Assembly: GCF_018861065.1 (NCBI RefSeq)
Contig: NZ_JAHKQO010000036.1
Coordinates: forward strand, 583,865 to 647,864
DNA from: Paraglaciecola arctica
GTDB taxonomy: Bacteria > Pseudomonadota > Gammaproteobacteria > Enterobacterales > Alteromonadaceae
Direction: 5' to 3'
DNA length: 64,000 bases
Positions 1-8,107 of the stretch are shown piece by piece (the first letter of the stretch is position 1; each line of letters opens with the position of its first letter). The notes below the pieces were generated by a model. That model was not told the origin of the DNA. It made no database searches and worked only from the letters and a program-made list of their open reading frames with translations. The translations under genes and the position numbers were made by a program.

Positions 1-380
1 AAGAGGCTGAAATGTTGTGTCGTAATATTGCGATAATTGATAAAGGGGTCATTGTCAGAAATACCAGCATGAAAGCACTGCTGGCCACATTAAATATTGA
101 AACCTTTGTATTGGATTTATCTAGAAACGTCAGTGCCATTAGCTTAGATGGTTTTGAAAGTCGTTTAATCGATGAGCATACCCTAGAGGTTGATGTGCCC
201 AAAGAGGCAGGGCTCAATTCGGTATTTGAGCAATTAACGAAAAAAGAGATACAAGTGTTGAGTATGCGCAATAAATCTAATCGATTGGAAGAGCTATTCG
301 TGAGAATGGTCGAATCTGGAAGAGCTTCAACCAGTGATAATACAACCACTGACAAAGTGACAGGAGACACTCATGAATAA
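1..380 (+). CDS. yadG: ABC transporter ATP-binding protein, C-terminal part (YadG-like)
   Basis: This is the last 126 or so codons of an ABC ATPase; the reading frame is open from base 3 and the Walker A, signature and Walker B motifs lie to the left of the window. What is visible starts with an EEAE-type segment followed by CRNIAIIDKG, which in this family follows the H-loop, and ends with the LEELFVRMV tail typical of YadG-type drug/lipid exporter ATPases. The stop overlaps the start of the permease gene by 8 bases, so the two are translationally coupled and probably form one exporter. The substrate cannot be told from sequence. The assignment to the YadG group rests on the C-terminal tail and on the YadH-like partner. 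Confidence 0.85.
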   Translation, partial: EAEMLCRNIAIIDKGVIVRNTSMKALLATLNIETFVLDLSRNVSAISLDGFESRLIDEHTLEVDVPKEAGLNSVFEQLTKKEIQVLSMRNKSNRLEELFVRMVESGRASTSDNTTTDKVTGDTHE

Positions 381-1143
381 CCTCGCTATGGTGGCTCTTA
401 CCACTATGTGGCGCAAAGAATGCCTACGATTTATAAGAATTTGGATCCAAACACTGCTTCCTCCAGCTATTACTATGTCATTGTATTTTGTCATTTTTGG
501 TAATTTAATTGGCAGTAGAATAGGCAATATGGGCGGCTTCAGTTATATGGAGTTTATAGTCCCTGGCTTAATAATGATGGCGGTGATCACCAATGCGTAT
601 GCCAATGTATCTTCTTCCTTCTACAGTGCTAAATATCAACGAAACATAGAAGAAGTGTTGGTAGCTCCCGTGTCTAACTGGATCATTATTGCCGGTTACG
701 TAGGTGGAGGCGTTGCTAGAGGCATGTTGGTTGGCATTATCGTAACCATAGTTTCATTGTTTTTTGTTGATATACATATCCACAATGTGCTGATCATTCT
801 AATCACCCTACTGTTAACCGCGATTTTATTCTCTACCGCTGGCCTTATTAATGGGATTCTCGCTAATTCTTTTGACGATGTGAGTATTGTACCTACTTTT
901 ATTTTAACGCCTTTAACCTACTTGGGTGGTGTGTTCTATTCGCTAAGTCTATTACCAGAGTTTTGGCAATGGGTAAGTAAAATTAATCCCATTATTTATA
1001 TGGTCAGTGGTTTTAGGTATGGGTTTCTTGGAGTATCAGATATTAGTTTTTACTTATCTCTAAGTATATTGGTAGGTTTTAACGCGGTGTTGCTCGCATG
1101 GGCTTATTCGTTGATTAACCGTGGTGTAGGTATTCGCAGTTAA
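373..1143 (+). CDS. yadH: ABC-2 type transporter permease (YadH-like)
   Basis: A 256-residue integral membrane protein with about six hydrophobic segments and no ATPase motifs. It matches the ABC-2 permease pattern: a cytoplasmic N-terminus with WRKECLRF, a first membrane span near residues 30-50, a conserved FIVPGLIMM segment around 70-80, an EEVLVAPVS stretch around residue 95, and the LTYLGGVFYS motif near residue 180. It overlaps the ATPase gene by 8 bases, so the pair should form a half-ABC exporter in the inner membrane. In E. coli yadG and yadH also lie near the pan genes, which supports the names. The exported compound is unknown. Confidence 0.88.
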   Translation: MNNLAMVALTTMWRKECLRFIRIWIQTLLPPAITMSLYFVIFGNLIGSRIGNMGGFSYMEFIVPGLIMMAVITNAYANVSSSFYSAKYQRNIEEVLVAPVSNWIIIAGYVGGGVARGMLVGIIVTIVSLFFVDIHIHNVLIILITLLLTAILFSTAGLINGILANSFDDVSIVPTFILTPLTYLGGVFYSLSLLPEFWQWVSKINPIIYMVSGFRYGFLGVSDISFYLSLSILVGFNAVLLAWAYSLINRGVGIRS

Positions 1144-1147
1144 CACT

Positions 1148-1804
1148 ATGCAGCAGAAATCTCGTACTATTAGTACTAACCAGTTAGGTCTTCATCAGAA
1201 CTTGCATAAAGTTGTGTCTCGGCAACTAACTAGTGTCAGTCAAAAACCTTTATCTGAGCATACTCAACAGGCTTTTCAACTCGCCATTGATTGGCTTGGG
1301 GATTGGCACGGAGATCTGATTTTAGACTCTTGTTGTGGTGTGGGTGAAAGCACTGTAAATATTGCTAAAACACATCCAAATTCTAAAGTGATCGGCATTG
1401 ATAAATCAGCGTTGCGTACCGACAAACATCAGGCCTACGCGAGTGATTTAAAAAACTATCTTATTTTACGAGCAGATCTTAATGACTTTTTAAGATTGTT
1501 AGTAACCCATAAAAAAAAGCTTAGTAAACATTATTTGCTATATCCCAATCCTTACCCTAAATCAGCACATTTGCAACGTCGTTGGTACGCCACTTCAGCC
1601 TTAAAAGATATAGTGAGTTTAGGAGGAAGACTTGAAGTAAGAAGTAACTGGCAACTTTATATCCAAGAGTTTTCTGAAGCTTTGAATATTGCCAAAATCA
1701 ACAGCCTCCTTGAACAATATGAAAGCGACAGCGCCATGACACCATTTGAGCGTAAATATTGGCAAAGTGGTCAAAAAAGTTGGCGATTACTAGCCGATTT
1801 ATAA
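1148..1804 (+). CDS. TrmB-like SAM-dependent methyltransferase
   Basis: A 218-residue class I methyltransferase. The SAM-binding glycine loop is LDSCCGVGES at about residues 58-68, followed by an acidic residue at the end of strand 2 (GIDKS). The segment YPNPYPKSAH at about 131-140 and TPFERKYW near 197 correspond to the FPDPWPKxxH and TxFExK motifs of tRNA m7G46 methyltransferase TrmB. The usual catalytic Asp in FPDPWPK is replaced by Asn here, and the N-terminus is unlike that of standard TrmB. It is therefore probably a diverged TrmB relative rather than the housekeeping enzyme, with an uncertain substrate. It starts 4 bases after yadH and may be cotranscribed with it. Confidence 0.7.
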   Translation: MQQKSRTISTNQLGLHQNLHKVVSRQLTSVSQKPLSEHTQQAFQLAIDWLGDWHGDLILDSCCGVGESTVNIAKTHPNSKVIGIDKSALRTDKHQAYASDLKNYLILRADLNDFLRLLVTHKKKLSKHYLLYPNPYPKSAHLQRRWYATSALKDIVSLGGRLEVRSNWQLYIQEFSEALNIAKINSLLEQYESDSAMTPFERKYWQSGQKSWRLLADL

Positions 1805-1823
1805 GTCTAAGAACCTAGAGTGT

Positions 1824-2573
1824 CTAATTAGTGTTTGCTTTAGGTTGACTAAAATAAAACCCTTGCGCATATTTAACCCCCAAATTTTTGACGATTTCGA
1901 GTGTTGTTTTCTGTTCAACTCGCTCCGCAATCACGGCTATATTATTAGCGGTTGCAGCACTGATTAAGCTTTTAACAAAATCTGCTATCACTATATCACT
2001 ACCAGTTTTATCAAATAGTTCGGCCGATACTTTTATGGCGGAGATAGGCAAAGTTAAAATTGCCTGTAAGTCACACTCTTGTTGCTCAAAGTTATCAATA
2101 ACAATGTTAACACCCAAGGCGTCGCAAATTTCACAAAAACGACTAAACTTCGCGTTTTCTAATAACGCATTTTGCGCGGTTATTTCTATCGAAATACGTT
2201 TTGGGTTTGGGTAGTCTGTTAATTGGGACTGAAGAAAACTCAAGGTATTTGTGTCGGTCATATCTGACAAACTTAGATTGATGTTCCATGCCATGTTGAT
2301 ATCTCTAAAATAACTGGCACTGCGACTAAACACTGTTTGCGTGAGTTGGGCGACTGATTGCTGCCTTTCAACCAAAAATAAAAACTCGGTGGGCAAATAC
2401 GGATTGTGGTCAATAGTTAACAAACGAGCCAAACATTCATAACTCCAGACCACATTATTGTTTAAATCCATAATTGGCTGAAAAAACGGCACTACATTGT
2501 CGAGGTTAAAACTATCTGTTACTTCAGTAACTTGCATACAAAAGCACACCTTTATGTCTATTACTACTGACAA
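1824..2573 (-). CDS. EAL-domain protein with degenerate metal site
   Basis: A 249-residue protein made almost wholly of one EAL (cyclic-di-GMP phosphodiesterase) domain with no partner domain. The EAL signature reads ECL at residues 46-48. The catalytic lysine (K181), N98 and the E of the IEIT strand (E130) are kept, as is the QGFYFSQP end motif. The DDFGTGYSS loop, however, is DNFEQQECD at 160-168: the second metal-binding Asp and the loop glycine are lost. This suggests a protein that binds c-di-GMP or a partner rather than an active hydrolase. The start may be ATG at 2573 or the ATG twelve codons later at 2537. It converges with the methyltransferase gene and stands alone. Confidence 0.8.
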   Translation of the reverse strand: MSVVIDIKVCFCMQVTEVTDSFNLDNVVPFFQPIMDLNNNVVWSYECLARLLTIDHNPYLPTEFLFLVERQQSVAQLTQTVFSRSASYFRDINMAWNINLSLSDMTDTNTLSFLQSQLTDYPNPKRISIEITAQNALLENAKFSRFCEICDALGVNIVIDNFEQQECDLQAILTLPISAIKVSAELFDKTGSDIVIADFVKSLISAATANNIAVIAERVEQKTTLEIVKNLGVKYAQGFYFSQPKANTN

Positions 2574-2703
2574 TATAACAACAAATTAACAATTGCCAGA
2601 TAATACCCATTTAGCGCACTAAAATGCAGGGTTAGGCTATTGGTCTAAAGCATTAATTAAGGTAAAGTGCGCGACTTCGAAGTTTTCAGTTAAGGTTACA
2701 ATA

Positions 2704-4323
2704 GTGAGTGGAGCCGAAGTCAGTTTAGAGCATTTGTATCGGGTATTTACTATGCCTGAAGGCAAAGATTCTAAACTCGCGCAGATTGAACAACACCTGT
2801 CTGACAACCTATCAGATTTTCTGTCACAGCATGTGGTGGCAAAGGTAAATTCTTTAGAGCAAATTGAAAAAAGTTTCGCAGAGTATTCGGTTCCTGAATC
2901 GCCAGAGTTTGTCTCTAAACATGCAGAAGACCTTCTAGATAAGTTGGTTGCTAACTCGGTCAACACCTATTCTCCTAGCTTTATTGGTCATATGACCTCG
3001 GCGCTCCCTTATTTCCATCTGCCACTAGCAAAACTACTAGTAGGGCTAAACCAGAATTTAGTAAAAATCGAGACATCTAAAGCCTTTACACCATTGGAAC
3101 GTCAGGTCTTAGGAATGATGCATGAATTGGTCTATAAAGAATCCCCAGATTTTTATCGGACCTATTTGCACAATGCAAACCACGCTTTGGGAGCGTTTTG
3201 CTCTGGTGGGACAATAGCGAATATCACGGCGTTGTGGGTAGCGAGAAACAAGGCGCTACCTGCTAGCGCTGAATTTAAAGGCGTAGCCCAAGAAGGCTTA
3301 GTGGCGGGAATGATGCACTATGGCTACAAAAATATGGCGATTATTTCTTCTAAGCGTGGCCACTATTCCTTGTCAAAAGCAGTTGATTTAATAGGTTTAG
3401 GCCGGCAAAACATGCTGACAATCGACTGCCCATCGCAACGTTTGTCACCTGAAAAAGCCTTAGCAATGGGAAAACAATATCAGCAGGATAACAACAAAGT
3501 GTTAGCCATTGTAGGTATAGCCGGAACAACAGAAACTGGGCACATAGACCCTCTAGATGAATTAGCCGATGTAGCAACAGAACTCGGTTGCCACTTTCAT
3601 GTAGATGCCGCATGGGGTGGCGCAACGTTATTTTCTCGTGAATATCACCGCTTACTTAAAGGCATAGAAAAGGCCGATTCTGTTACCTTAGATGCCCATA
3701 AACAGATGTACGTGCCAATGGGAGCAGGCATGGTATTGTTCAAAGATCCCAATGACAGCAACGCAGTGCGTCACCACGCTCAATACATATTGCGCGCGGG
3801 TTCAAAAGATTTAGGCGCGACTACCTTAGAAGGCTCAAGAAATGGTATGGCGATGATGGTATATGCTTCGTTGCATATATTCGGTCGTCAAGGTTACGAA
3901 CTGCTTATCAATCAAAGTATAGAAAAAGCTAAAATTTATGCGCGTATGATCCAATCCCACCCTGATTTTGAACTTGTTACCTCTCCTACCTTAGCTTTGC
4001 TGACTTACAGGTTAAACCCTCAAGAAGTTCAGACAAAAATGAAATCACAGCCACAACTTACCCACGCCATCAATATTCAGCTGGACAATTTAACTGTGGC
4101 TGTGCAAAAACAACAAAGGGAAGCAGGTAAATCTTTTGTTTCGAGAACGCGATTACAGACTGAAAAATATCCTGAACAAGCGATAACAGTATTTAGGGTA
4201 GTATTGGCAAATCCTCTCACCACAGAAACCGACTTACAAAAGATCTTAGACGAGCAAATAACCATCGCCAATAACACGGACACTTGGAAAACACTTTGTT
4301 CAACACACAAAAAAGCCAACTAG
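2704..4323 (+). CDS. panP: Pyridoxal-dependent aspartate 1-decarboxylase PanP
   Basis: A 539-residue group II PLP decarboxylase. The PLP-binding lysine is K333 in DAHKQM, preceded by the HVDAAWGG strand whose Asp pairs with the cofactor nitrogen, and GTIANITAL supplies the phosphate-side loop. Proteins of this subfamily in marine gammaproteobacteria make beta-alanine from aspartate where the pyruvoyl enzyme PanD is missing. The neighbouring convergent panC and panB fit that role exactly: beta-alanine is the second substrate of PanC. The start is taken as GTG at 2704, because homologues extend upstream of the first in-frame ATG (residue 17). A generic glutamate decarboxylase is the alternative, but context argues against it. 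Confidence 0.85.
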   Translation: MSGAEVSLEHLYRVFTMPEGKDSKLAQIEQHLSDNLSDFLSQHVVAKVNSLEQIEKSFAEYSVPESPEFVSKHAEDLLDKLVANSVNTYSPSFIGHMTSALPYFHLPLAKLLVGLNQNLVKIETSKAFTPLERQVLGMMHELVYKESPDFYRTYLHNANHALGAFCSGGTIANITALWVARNKALPASAEFKGVAQEGLVAGMMHYGYKNMAIISSKRGHYSLSKAVDLIGLGRQNMLTIDCPSQRLSPEKALAMGKQYQQDNNKVLAIVGIAGTTETGHIDPLDELADVATELGCHFHVDAAWGGATLFSREYHRLLKGIEKADSVTLDAHKQMYVPMGAGMVLFKDPNDSNAVRHHAQYILRAGSKDLGATTLEGSRNGMAMMVYASLHIFGRQGYELLINQSIEKAKIYARMIQSHPDFELVTSPTLALLTYRLNPQEVQTKMKSQPQLTHAINIQLDNLTVAVQKQQREAGKSFVSRTRLQTEKYPEQAITVFRVVLANPLTTETDLQKILDEQITIANNTDTWKTLCSTHKKAN

Positions 4324-4331
4324 GTTGGCTT
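4313..4331 (-). terminator. Rho-independent terminator after panC
   Basis: An 8-bp perfect stem (AAGCCAAC/GTTGGCTT) with a 3-base loop. Read on the minus strand it is followed at once by a run of six T residues, so it should end the panB-panC transcript. The left arm lies in the last codons of panP and the loop is the panP stop codon TAG, so two convergent genes share this DNA. On the plus strand the T-run is missing, so it would be weak for panP. Confidence 0.75.
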
Positions 4332-4366
4332 GTAGCAGTTCAATAAATTAACTCATTGAACGGGTG

Positions 4367-5215
4367 TCATAACTTAATTTGTAAGTTATCAATTAACCGA
4401 GTTTTACCTAAAAACGCCGCGGCCAACAACACTAAATGCTGATCTTCATGGCCAGGTTGTAGCAAGTTTTCAGTATTGCGAATTTCTAAGTAGTCGGGGT
4501 TAAACCCAGCATCCGCCAATTGTATTTTATAATCATAAGTTAACTTAGAAAAATCTCGACGGCCAGCTTGAATTTCATCGGCAAGCTCATTCATTTTAGC
4601 AAAGAGAGTGGGCGCTAACTTACGTTCTTTATCAGTCAAATAGTGATTCCGAGAACTCATGGCTAAACCATCATCCTCACGGGTGGTAGTCACGCCAAAC
4701 ACCTTAAGGTTCATAGATAAATCCGTAACCATGGCTTTGATCACTTGTAATTGCTGAAAGTCCTTTTCACCAAAAAACGCCAAGTTGGGCTGTACCATAT
4801 TAAATAGTTTACAGACTATAGTTGCTACGCCGCGAAAATGACCTGGTCGACTTGCACCACAAATCATATAAGACAAACCTGGCACTTCAACAAAAGTCTG
4901 TTGCTCTAATCCTCTCGCATAAATGTCATCAGTAGTGGGCATAAAAAGTGCGTCTACCCCTAAGTCTTCCAATAAGTATTTATCGTTTTCTAAGGTTCTA
5001 GGATAAGCATCTAAATCTTCATCTGGACCAAATTGCAAAGGATTCACGAAAATAGATACCACAACTATATCCGCTTTCTTTTTGGCTTCGCGTACAAGAT
5101 TTAAATGCCCTTTATGCAAATTTCCCATAGTAGGGACAAAAGCAATCACCTTAGAACTATTTTGCCAAGTTCTTCTTATTTCACGTAGCTGTGTAATTTC
5201 TTTAATTAATTGCAT
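4367..5215 (-). CDS. panC: Pantothenate synthetase (pantoate-beta-alanine ligase)
   Basis: A 282-residue enzyme, the usual length, that joins pantoate and beta-alanine with ATP to give pantothenate, the precursor of coenzyme A. The nucleotidyltransferase signature [11 protein letters not shown] is at about residues 30-40, the [11 protein letters not shown] segment binds substrate, [10 protein letters not shown] is near 150, and AMSSRN stands in for the KMSKS loop. It lies 53 bases after panB in the same direction, so the two are probably cotranscribed. The beta-alanine would come from the PanP encoded next door. Confidence 0.97.
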   Translation of the reverse strand: MQLIKEITQLREIRRTWQNSSKVIAFVPTMGNLHKGHLNLVREAKKKADIVVVSIFVNPLQFGPDEDLDAYPRTLENDKYLLEDLGVDALFMPTTDDIYARGLEQQTFVEVPGLSYMICGASRPGHFRGVATIVCKLFNMVQPNLAFFGEKDFQQLQVIKAMVTDLSMNLKVFGVTTTREDDGLAMSSRNHYLTDKERKLAPTLFAKMNELADEIQAGRRDFSKLTYDYKIQLADAGFNPDYLEIRNTENLLQPGHEDQHLVLLAAAFLGKTRLIDNLQIKL

Positions 5216-5268
5216 AGTTATTTGTTTACTTTGATATTTAATTGCTAGCGATAATCCAAAGTGACGCG

Positions 5269-6063
5269 CTAGTTGAAACTGTGCTCATCAGAAGGGAATC
5301 TCCCGTCTTGCACTTCCTGAATATACTGACTCACGGCTTCGCGCATGTCATTGCTATGCTGCAGATAATTTTTGGAAAACTTGGGCATATAGTTAGCACT
5401 TATTCCAAACATATCATGCATGACTAGAATTTGACCGTCAGTTTGTGCTCCAGCACCGATACCTATTACTGGGATACTAAGACTTTGAGATATCTTATCG
5501 GCCAAGTCAGAGGGAATACACTCTAGCACCAATAATTGTATGCCGGCTTGTTCAAGTTGCTTTGCTTGCTCTAGAATATTCTCAGCTTGCAGATCATCGC
5601 GCCCTTGCACCTTAAATCCACCAAAAACATGCACTGATTGTGGGGTGAGGCCTAAATGACCACACACTGGGACACTGCGTTCGGTTAATCCTTTGATGGT
5701 ATCCAATAACCAACTGCCTCCCTCAAGCTTAACCATACTCGCACCTGCTCGCATAAGCTGCGCAGCGTTCAAATAGGCCTCTTCAGGAGTTGAATAAGAC
5801 ATAAAAGGCATATCTGCTACAACAAAGGCTCGTTCGACCCCCTTTTTAACAGATCGGGTGTGATAGGAAACTTCTTCAAGGGTAACACTCAATGTGTCGT
5901 CATCTCCTTTTAAAACCATTCCAAGTGAATCACCAATCAACAATACCTCGATACCTTGTTCGTCAAACAATTTTGCAAAACTCGCATCGTATGCAGTTAA
6001 AGCAGTGATTTTAGTATTCTCTTGCTTCATTTTTAGCAAGGTTGAAGTCGTTACTTTTTTCAT
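5269..6063 (-). CDS. panB: 3-methyl-2-oxobutanoate hydroxymethyltransferase
   Basis: A 264-residue ketopantoate hydroxymethyltransferase that transfers a formyl-derived hydroxymethyl group from methylene-THF to alpha-ketoisovalerate, the first step to pantoate. Diagnostic stretches are [27 protein letters not shown] (metal-binding Asp), GHLGLTPQS and [12 protein letters not shown]. It begins with ATG at 6063 behind a good GGAG and leads the panB-panC pair. A 21-bp near-perfect palindrome sits just upstream of its ribosome binding site and could be a regulatory site. Confidence 0.97.
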   Translation of the reverse strand: MKKVTTSTLLKMKQENTKITALTAYDASFAKLFDEQGIEVLLIGDSLGMVLKGDDDTLSVTLEEVSYHTRSVKKGVERAFVVADMPFMSYSTPEEAYLNAAQLMRAGASMVKLEGGSWLLDTIKGLTERSVPVCGHLGLTPQSVHVFGGFKVQGRDDLQAENILEQAKQLEQAGIQLLVLECIPSDLADKISQSLSIPVIGIGAGAQTDGQILVMHDMFGISANYMPKFSKNYLQHSNDMREAVSQYIQEVQDGRFPSDEHSFN

Positions 6064-6077
6064 TAGATATGCTCCAA

Positions 6078-6098
6078 ATTTTTGTTGCCAACAAAAAT
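6078..6098 (-). promoter_or_regulatory. Palindrome in the panB leader
   Basis: Two perfect 10-base arms (ATTTTTGTTG and CAACAAAAAT) around one central base, ending 15 bases before the panB start codon and just upstream of its GGAG. The symmetry suits a dimeric repressor site or an RNA hairpin that controls access to the ribosome binding site. There is no U-tract placement that would make it a terminator. No specific regulator can be named. Confidence 0.45.
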
Positions 6099-6161
6099 AC
6101 TATTTACTGCTTAGGCGCCATGCCCATGGTAGGCGCACTATACTGGAATTTTTCTTAATTT

Positions 6162-6659
6162 CTAGATTAGTACTGGTTCTGACATTATTTGTAACCCATT
6201 TTTGGGGCATGCACGGACCAAATCGGATAATTTTTCACCACAGGGTAAAATTAATTCTGGTGCAATCTCGAAAAGTGGGTAAAGCACAAATTCTCTTTGC
6301 TTCATACCTATGTGAGGAATGGTGAGGTTGACTTCATTAAGCTGTTGTTGCCCATACAATAGAATATCCAAATCTAAGGTTCTCGGTCCCCATCTATCAG
6401 ACTTTCGAATACGCCCGTGTTGAGTCTCTATTTTTTGAGTTTGTAGCAATAGGCGATCCGCAGACAGTTTGGTTTCAATTAACACCACTGCATTCACGTA
6501 ATTGGGTTGATTTTGGGGCCCCATTGGTAGGCTTTGAAACAAACTAGAGCATTTAATTAACTTAGTTTCTGATAGCTCAGTCAAGTCCTTACAGGCAGCT
6601 TGAATTTGTTTTTGTGACTGGCCTAGGTTACTCCCTAAGCCGATATAAACGGGGATCAT
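6162..6659 (-). CDS. folK: 6-hydroxymethyl-7,8-dihydropterin pyrophosphokinase
   Basis: A 165-residue HPPK, which moves pyrophosphate from ATP to hydroxymethyl-dihydropterin in folate synthesis. It has the opening YIGLGSNLG, the N-V-V-ET strand and the hallmark RWGPRTLDLDILLYG at about residues 84-98, with the two metal-binding Asp residues. Its ATG overlaps the stop of pcnB by 3 bases (ATGA), as in E. coli, so translation is coupled. Some 98 bases separate its end from panB, so panB may have its own promoter. Confidence 0.96.
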   Translation of the reverse strand: MIPVYIGLGSNLGQSQKQIQAACKDLTELSETKLIKCSSLFQSLPMGPQNQPNYVNAVVLIETKLSADRLLLQTQKIETQHGRIRKSDRWGPRTLDLDILLYGQQQLNEVNLTIPHIGMKQREFVLYPLFEIAPELILPCGEKLSDLVRACPKNGLQIMSEPVLI

Positions 6660-8035
6660 GCTTTGGGTTTTGGTTTCTTACGATGACGTCTAGGGCGTCG
6701 AGCAGGCGCACCTTCCTTTTCTCGCAGGGCTTCTAACATTTTTTTACGTTGCCCTTCACTTGCCTCTTGGAAAGTTGTCCACCACTGTGCTAACTCTAAT
6801 AAATCTCCGCCCTCAATTTCACCACGCAATAACAAGAAATCATATGCGGCTCTAAATTTTGGATGCTCAAGCATTTGATAGGCTCTGCGGCCATAACGTT
6901 TTGGTAAGCGATTTTGTAGTTGCCAAATTTCTCGAATAGGACCGCTAAAACGTTTGGGGATCATGATGCGTTGAATTTGGCGATGCATCACATCATTTAA
7001 AGCAAGGTTAAAGGCGTCAAAATGGTTCAGACCACCCTCAACCATTAATTGTTGGCAACGTTCCTCTAACGGATACCACATGAAAGCAGCAAAAATAAAA
7101 GCTGGAGTGACTCGTTGCCCAGTATTAATACGATTATCCGTGTTTGTAAGTACTTGCTCTACAAATTGATTTTCACGGTTGCCGGATTGTAATAGCAGAG
7201 GAGCTAATTGTGGGAACAACTGTTCAAATAGATGAAATTCTTGTAGCAACTTATAAGTCGCTAAGCCTTGTCCAGACAATAACAACTTCAGTATTTCTTC
7301 AAACAATCTCGCCGGAGGAATATTTGCCATTAATGGCGCTAAACGTTTGATAGGCTCAGCACTTTCGTCACTGATGTGCATATTAAGTTTGGCCGCAAAC
7401 CTTACGGCTCTTAGCATTCTGACAGGATCTTCTCGATAACGGGTTTCAGGATCGCCGATTAAGGTAATACTTTTATCTTTAATCGCTTGCATACCACCAG
7501 CGAAATCACTGATTGAATGGTCAGCAATATTGTAATACATAGCGTTGATCGTAAAATCTCGGCGCTGCGCATCTTCTTCGATTGTTCCGAAAACGTTATC
7601 GCGCAATAATTGTCCATGGTCACTTTGTTTACTAATTTTTGACTCACCTTCATCACTGCTGTCGTGATGGCCACGAAAGGTGGCGACTTCAATAATTTCT
7701 CGTCCAAACACAATATGCGCTAACCTAAATCTGCGACCAATCAAACGGCAGTTACGAAATAGCCCCTTAATTTGTTCTGGAGTCGCGTCAGTAGTCACAT
7801 CAAAGTCTTTAGGCTCTTTGCCCAACAGTGCATCGCGTACACAGCCACCTACTAAATAGGCTTGATATCCACTATTGTGCAGCCGATAAAGAACCTTGAG
7901 CGCGTTTTCACTCATTGAATTTCGAGAGACAGAATGCTCCGCACGGGGAATGACAGTCGCAACAAGTGTAGCGGGCTTGTCTGAGGATTTAGTGCGCAGA
8001 GCGCTCCTGACTTTGTCAATTACGCGAGAAATAAT
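6656..8035 (-). CDS. pcnB: Poly(A) polymerase I, AUU start
   Basis: A 459-residue nucleotidyltransferase that adds poly(A) tails to RNA 3' ends and promotes decay. LVGGCVRDALLG and PKDFDVTTDATPEQ form the active-site head with the two catalytic Asp residues; RRDFTINAMYY and the basic, proline-rich tail (RRPRRHRKKPK) are typical. The first ATG, at 7915, would remove about 40 conserved residues. The frame stays open upstream and encodes TVIPRAEHSVSRNS, matching the E. coli N-terminus. No ATG, GTG or TTG start fits. ATT at 8033-8035 is preceded by AAGGAG at 8 bases and begins IISRV, aligning with E. coli MFTRV, whose gene is known to start at AUU. Confidence 0.93.
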   Translation of the reverse strand: MISRVIDKVRSALRTKSSDKPATLVATVIPRAEHSVSRNSMSENALKVLYRLHNSGYQAYLVGGCVRDALLGKEPKDFDVTTDATPEQIKGLFRNCRLIGRRFRLAHIVFGREIIEVATFRGHHDSSDEGESKISKQSDHGQLLRDNVFGTIEEDAQRRDFTINAMYYNIADHSISDFAGGMQAIKDKSITLIGDPETRYREDPVRMLRAVRFAAKLNMHISDESAEPIKRLAPLMANIPPARLFEEILKLLLSGQGLATYKLLQEFHLFEQLFPQLAPLLLQSGNRENQFVEQVLTNTDNRINTGQRVTPAFIFAAFMWYPLEERCQQLMVEGGLNHFDAFNLALNDVMHRQIQRIMIPKRFSGPIREIWQLQNRLPKRYGRRAYQMLEHPKFRAAYDFLLLRGEIEGGDLLELAQWWTTFQEASEGQRKKMLEALREKEGAPARRPRRHRKKPKPKA

Positions 8036-8107
8036 ATGCTGTGCTCCTTGTTTGGACTTGAGATACTTTTATACATCGCCTATTTAGGCAGAAAAATTCG
8101 GCGCTAA

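Noticed and set aside
2614-2672. GCGCACT/AGTGCGC inverted repeat upstream of panP
   Set aside because: Arms are only 7 bases and 45 bases apart; no evidence that it is functional.
6656-7915. pcnB starting at the internal ATG 7915
   Set aside because: It would delete a conserved N-terminal stretch (TVIPRAEHSVSR) that is open in frame upstream, while an ATT with a good ribosome binding site exists.
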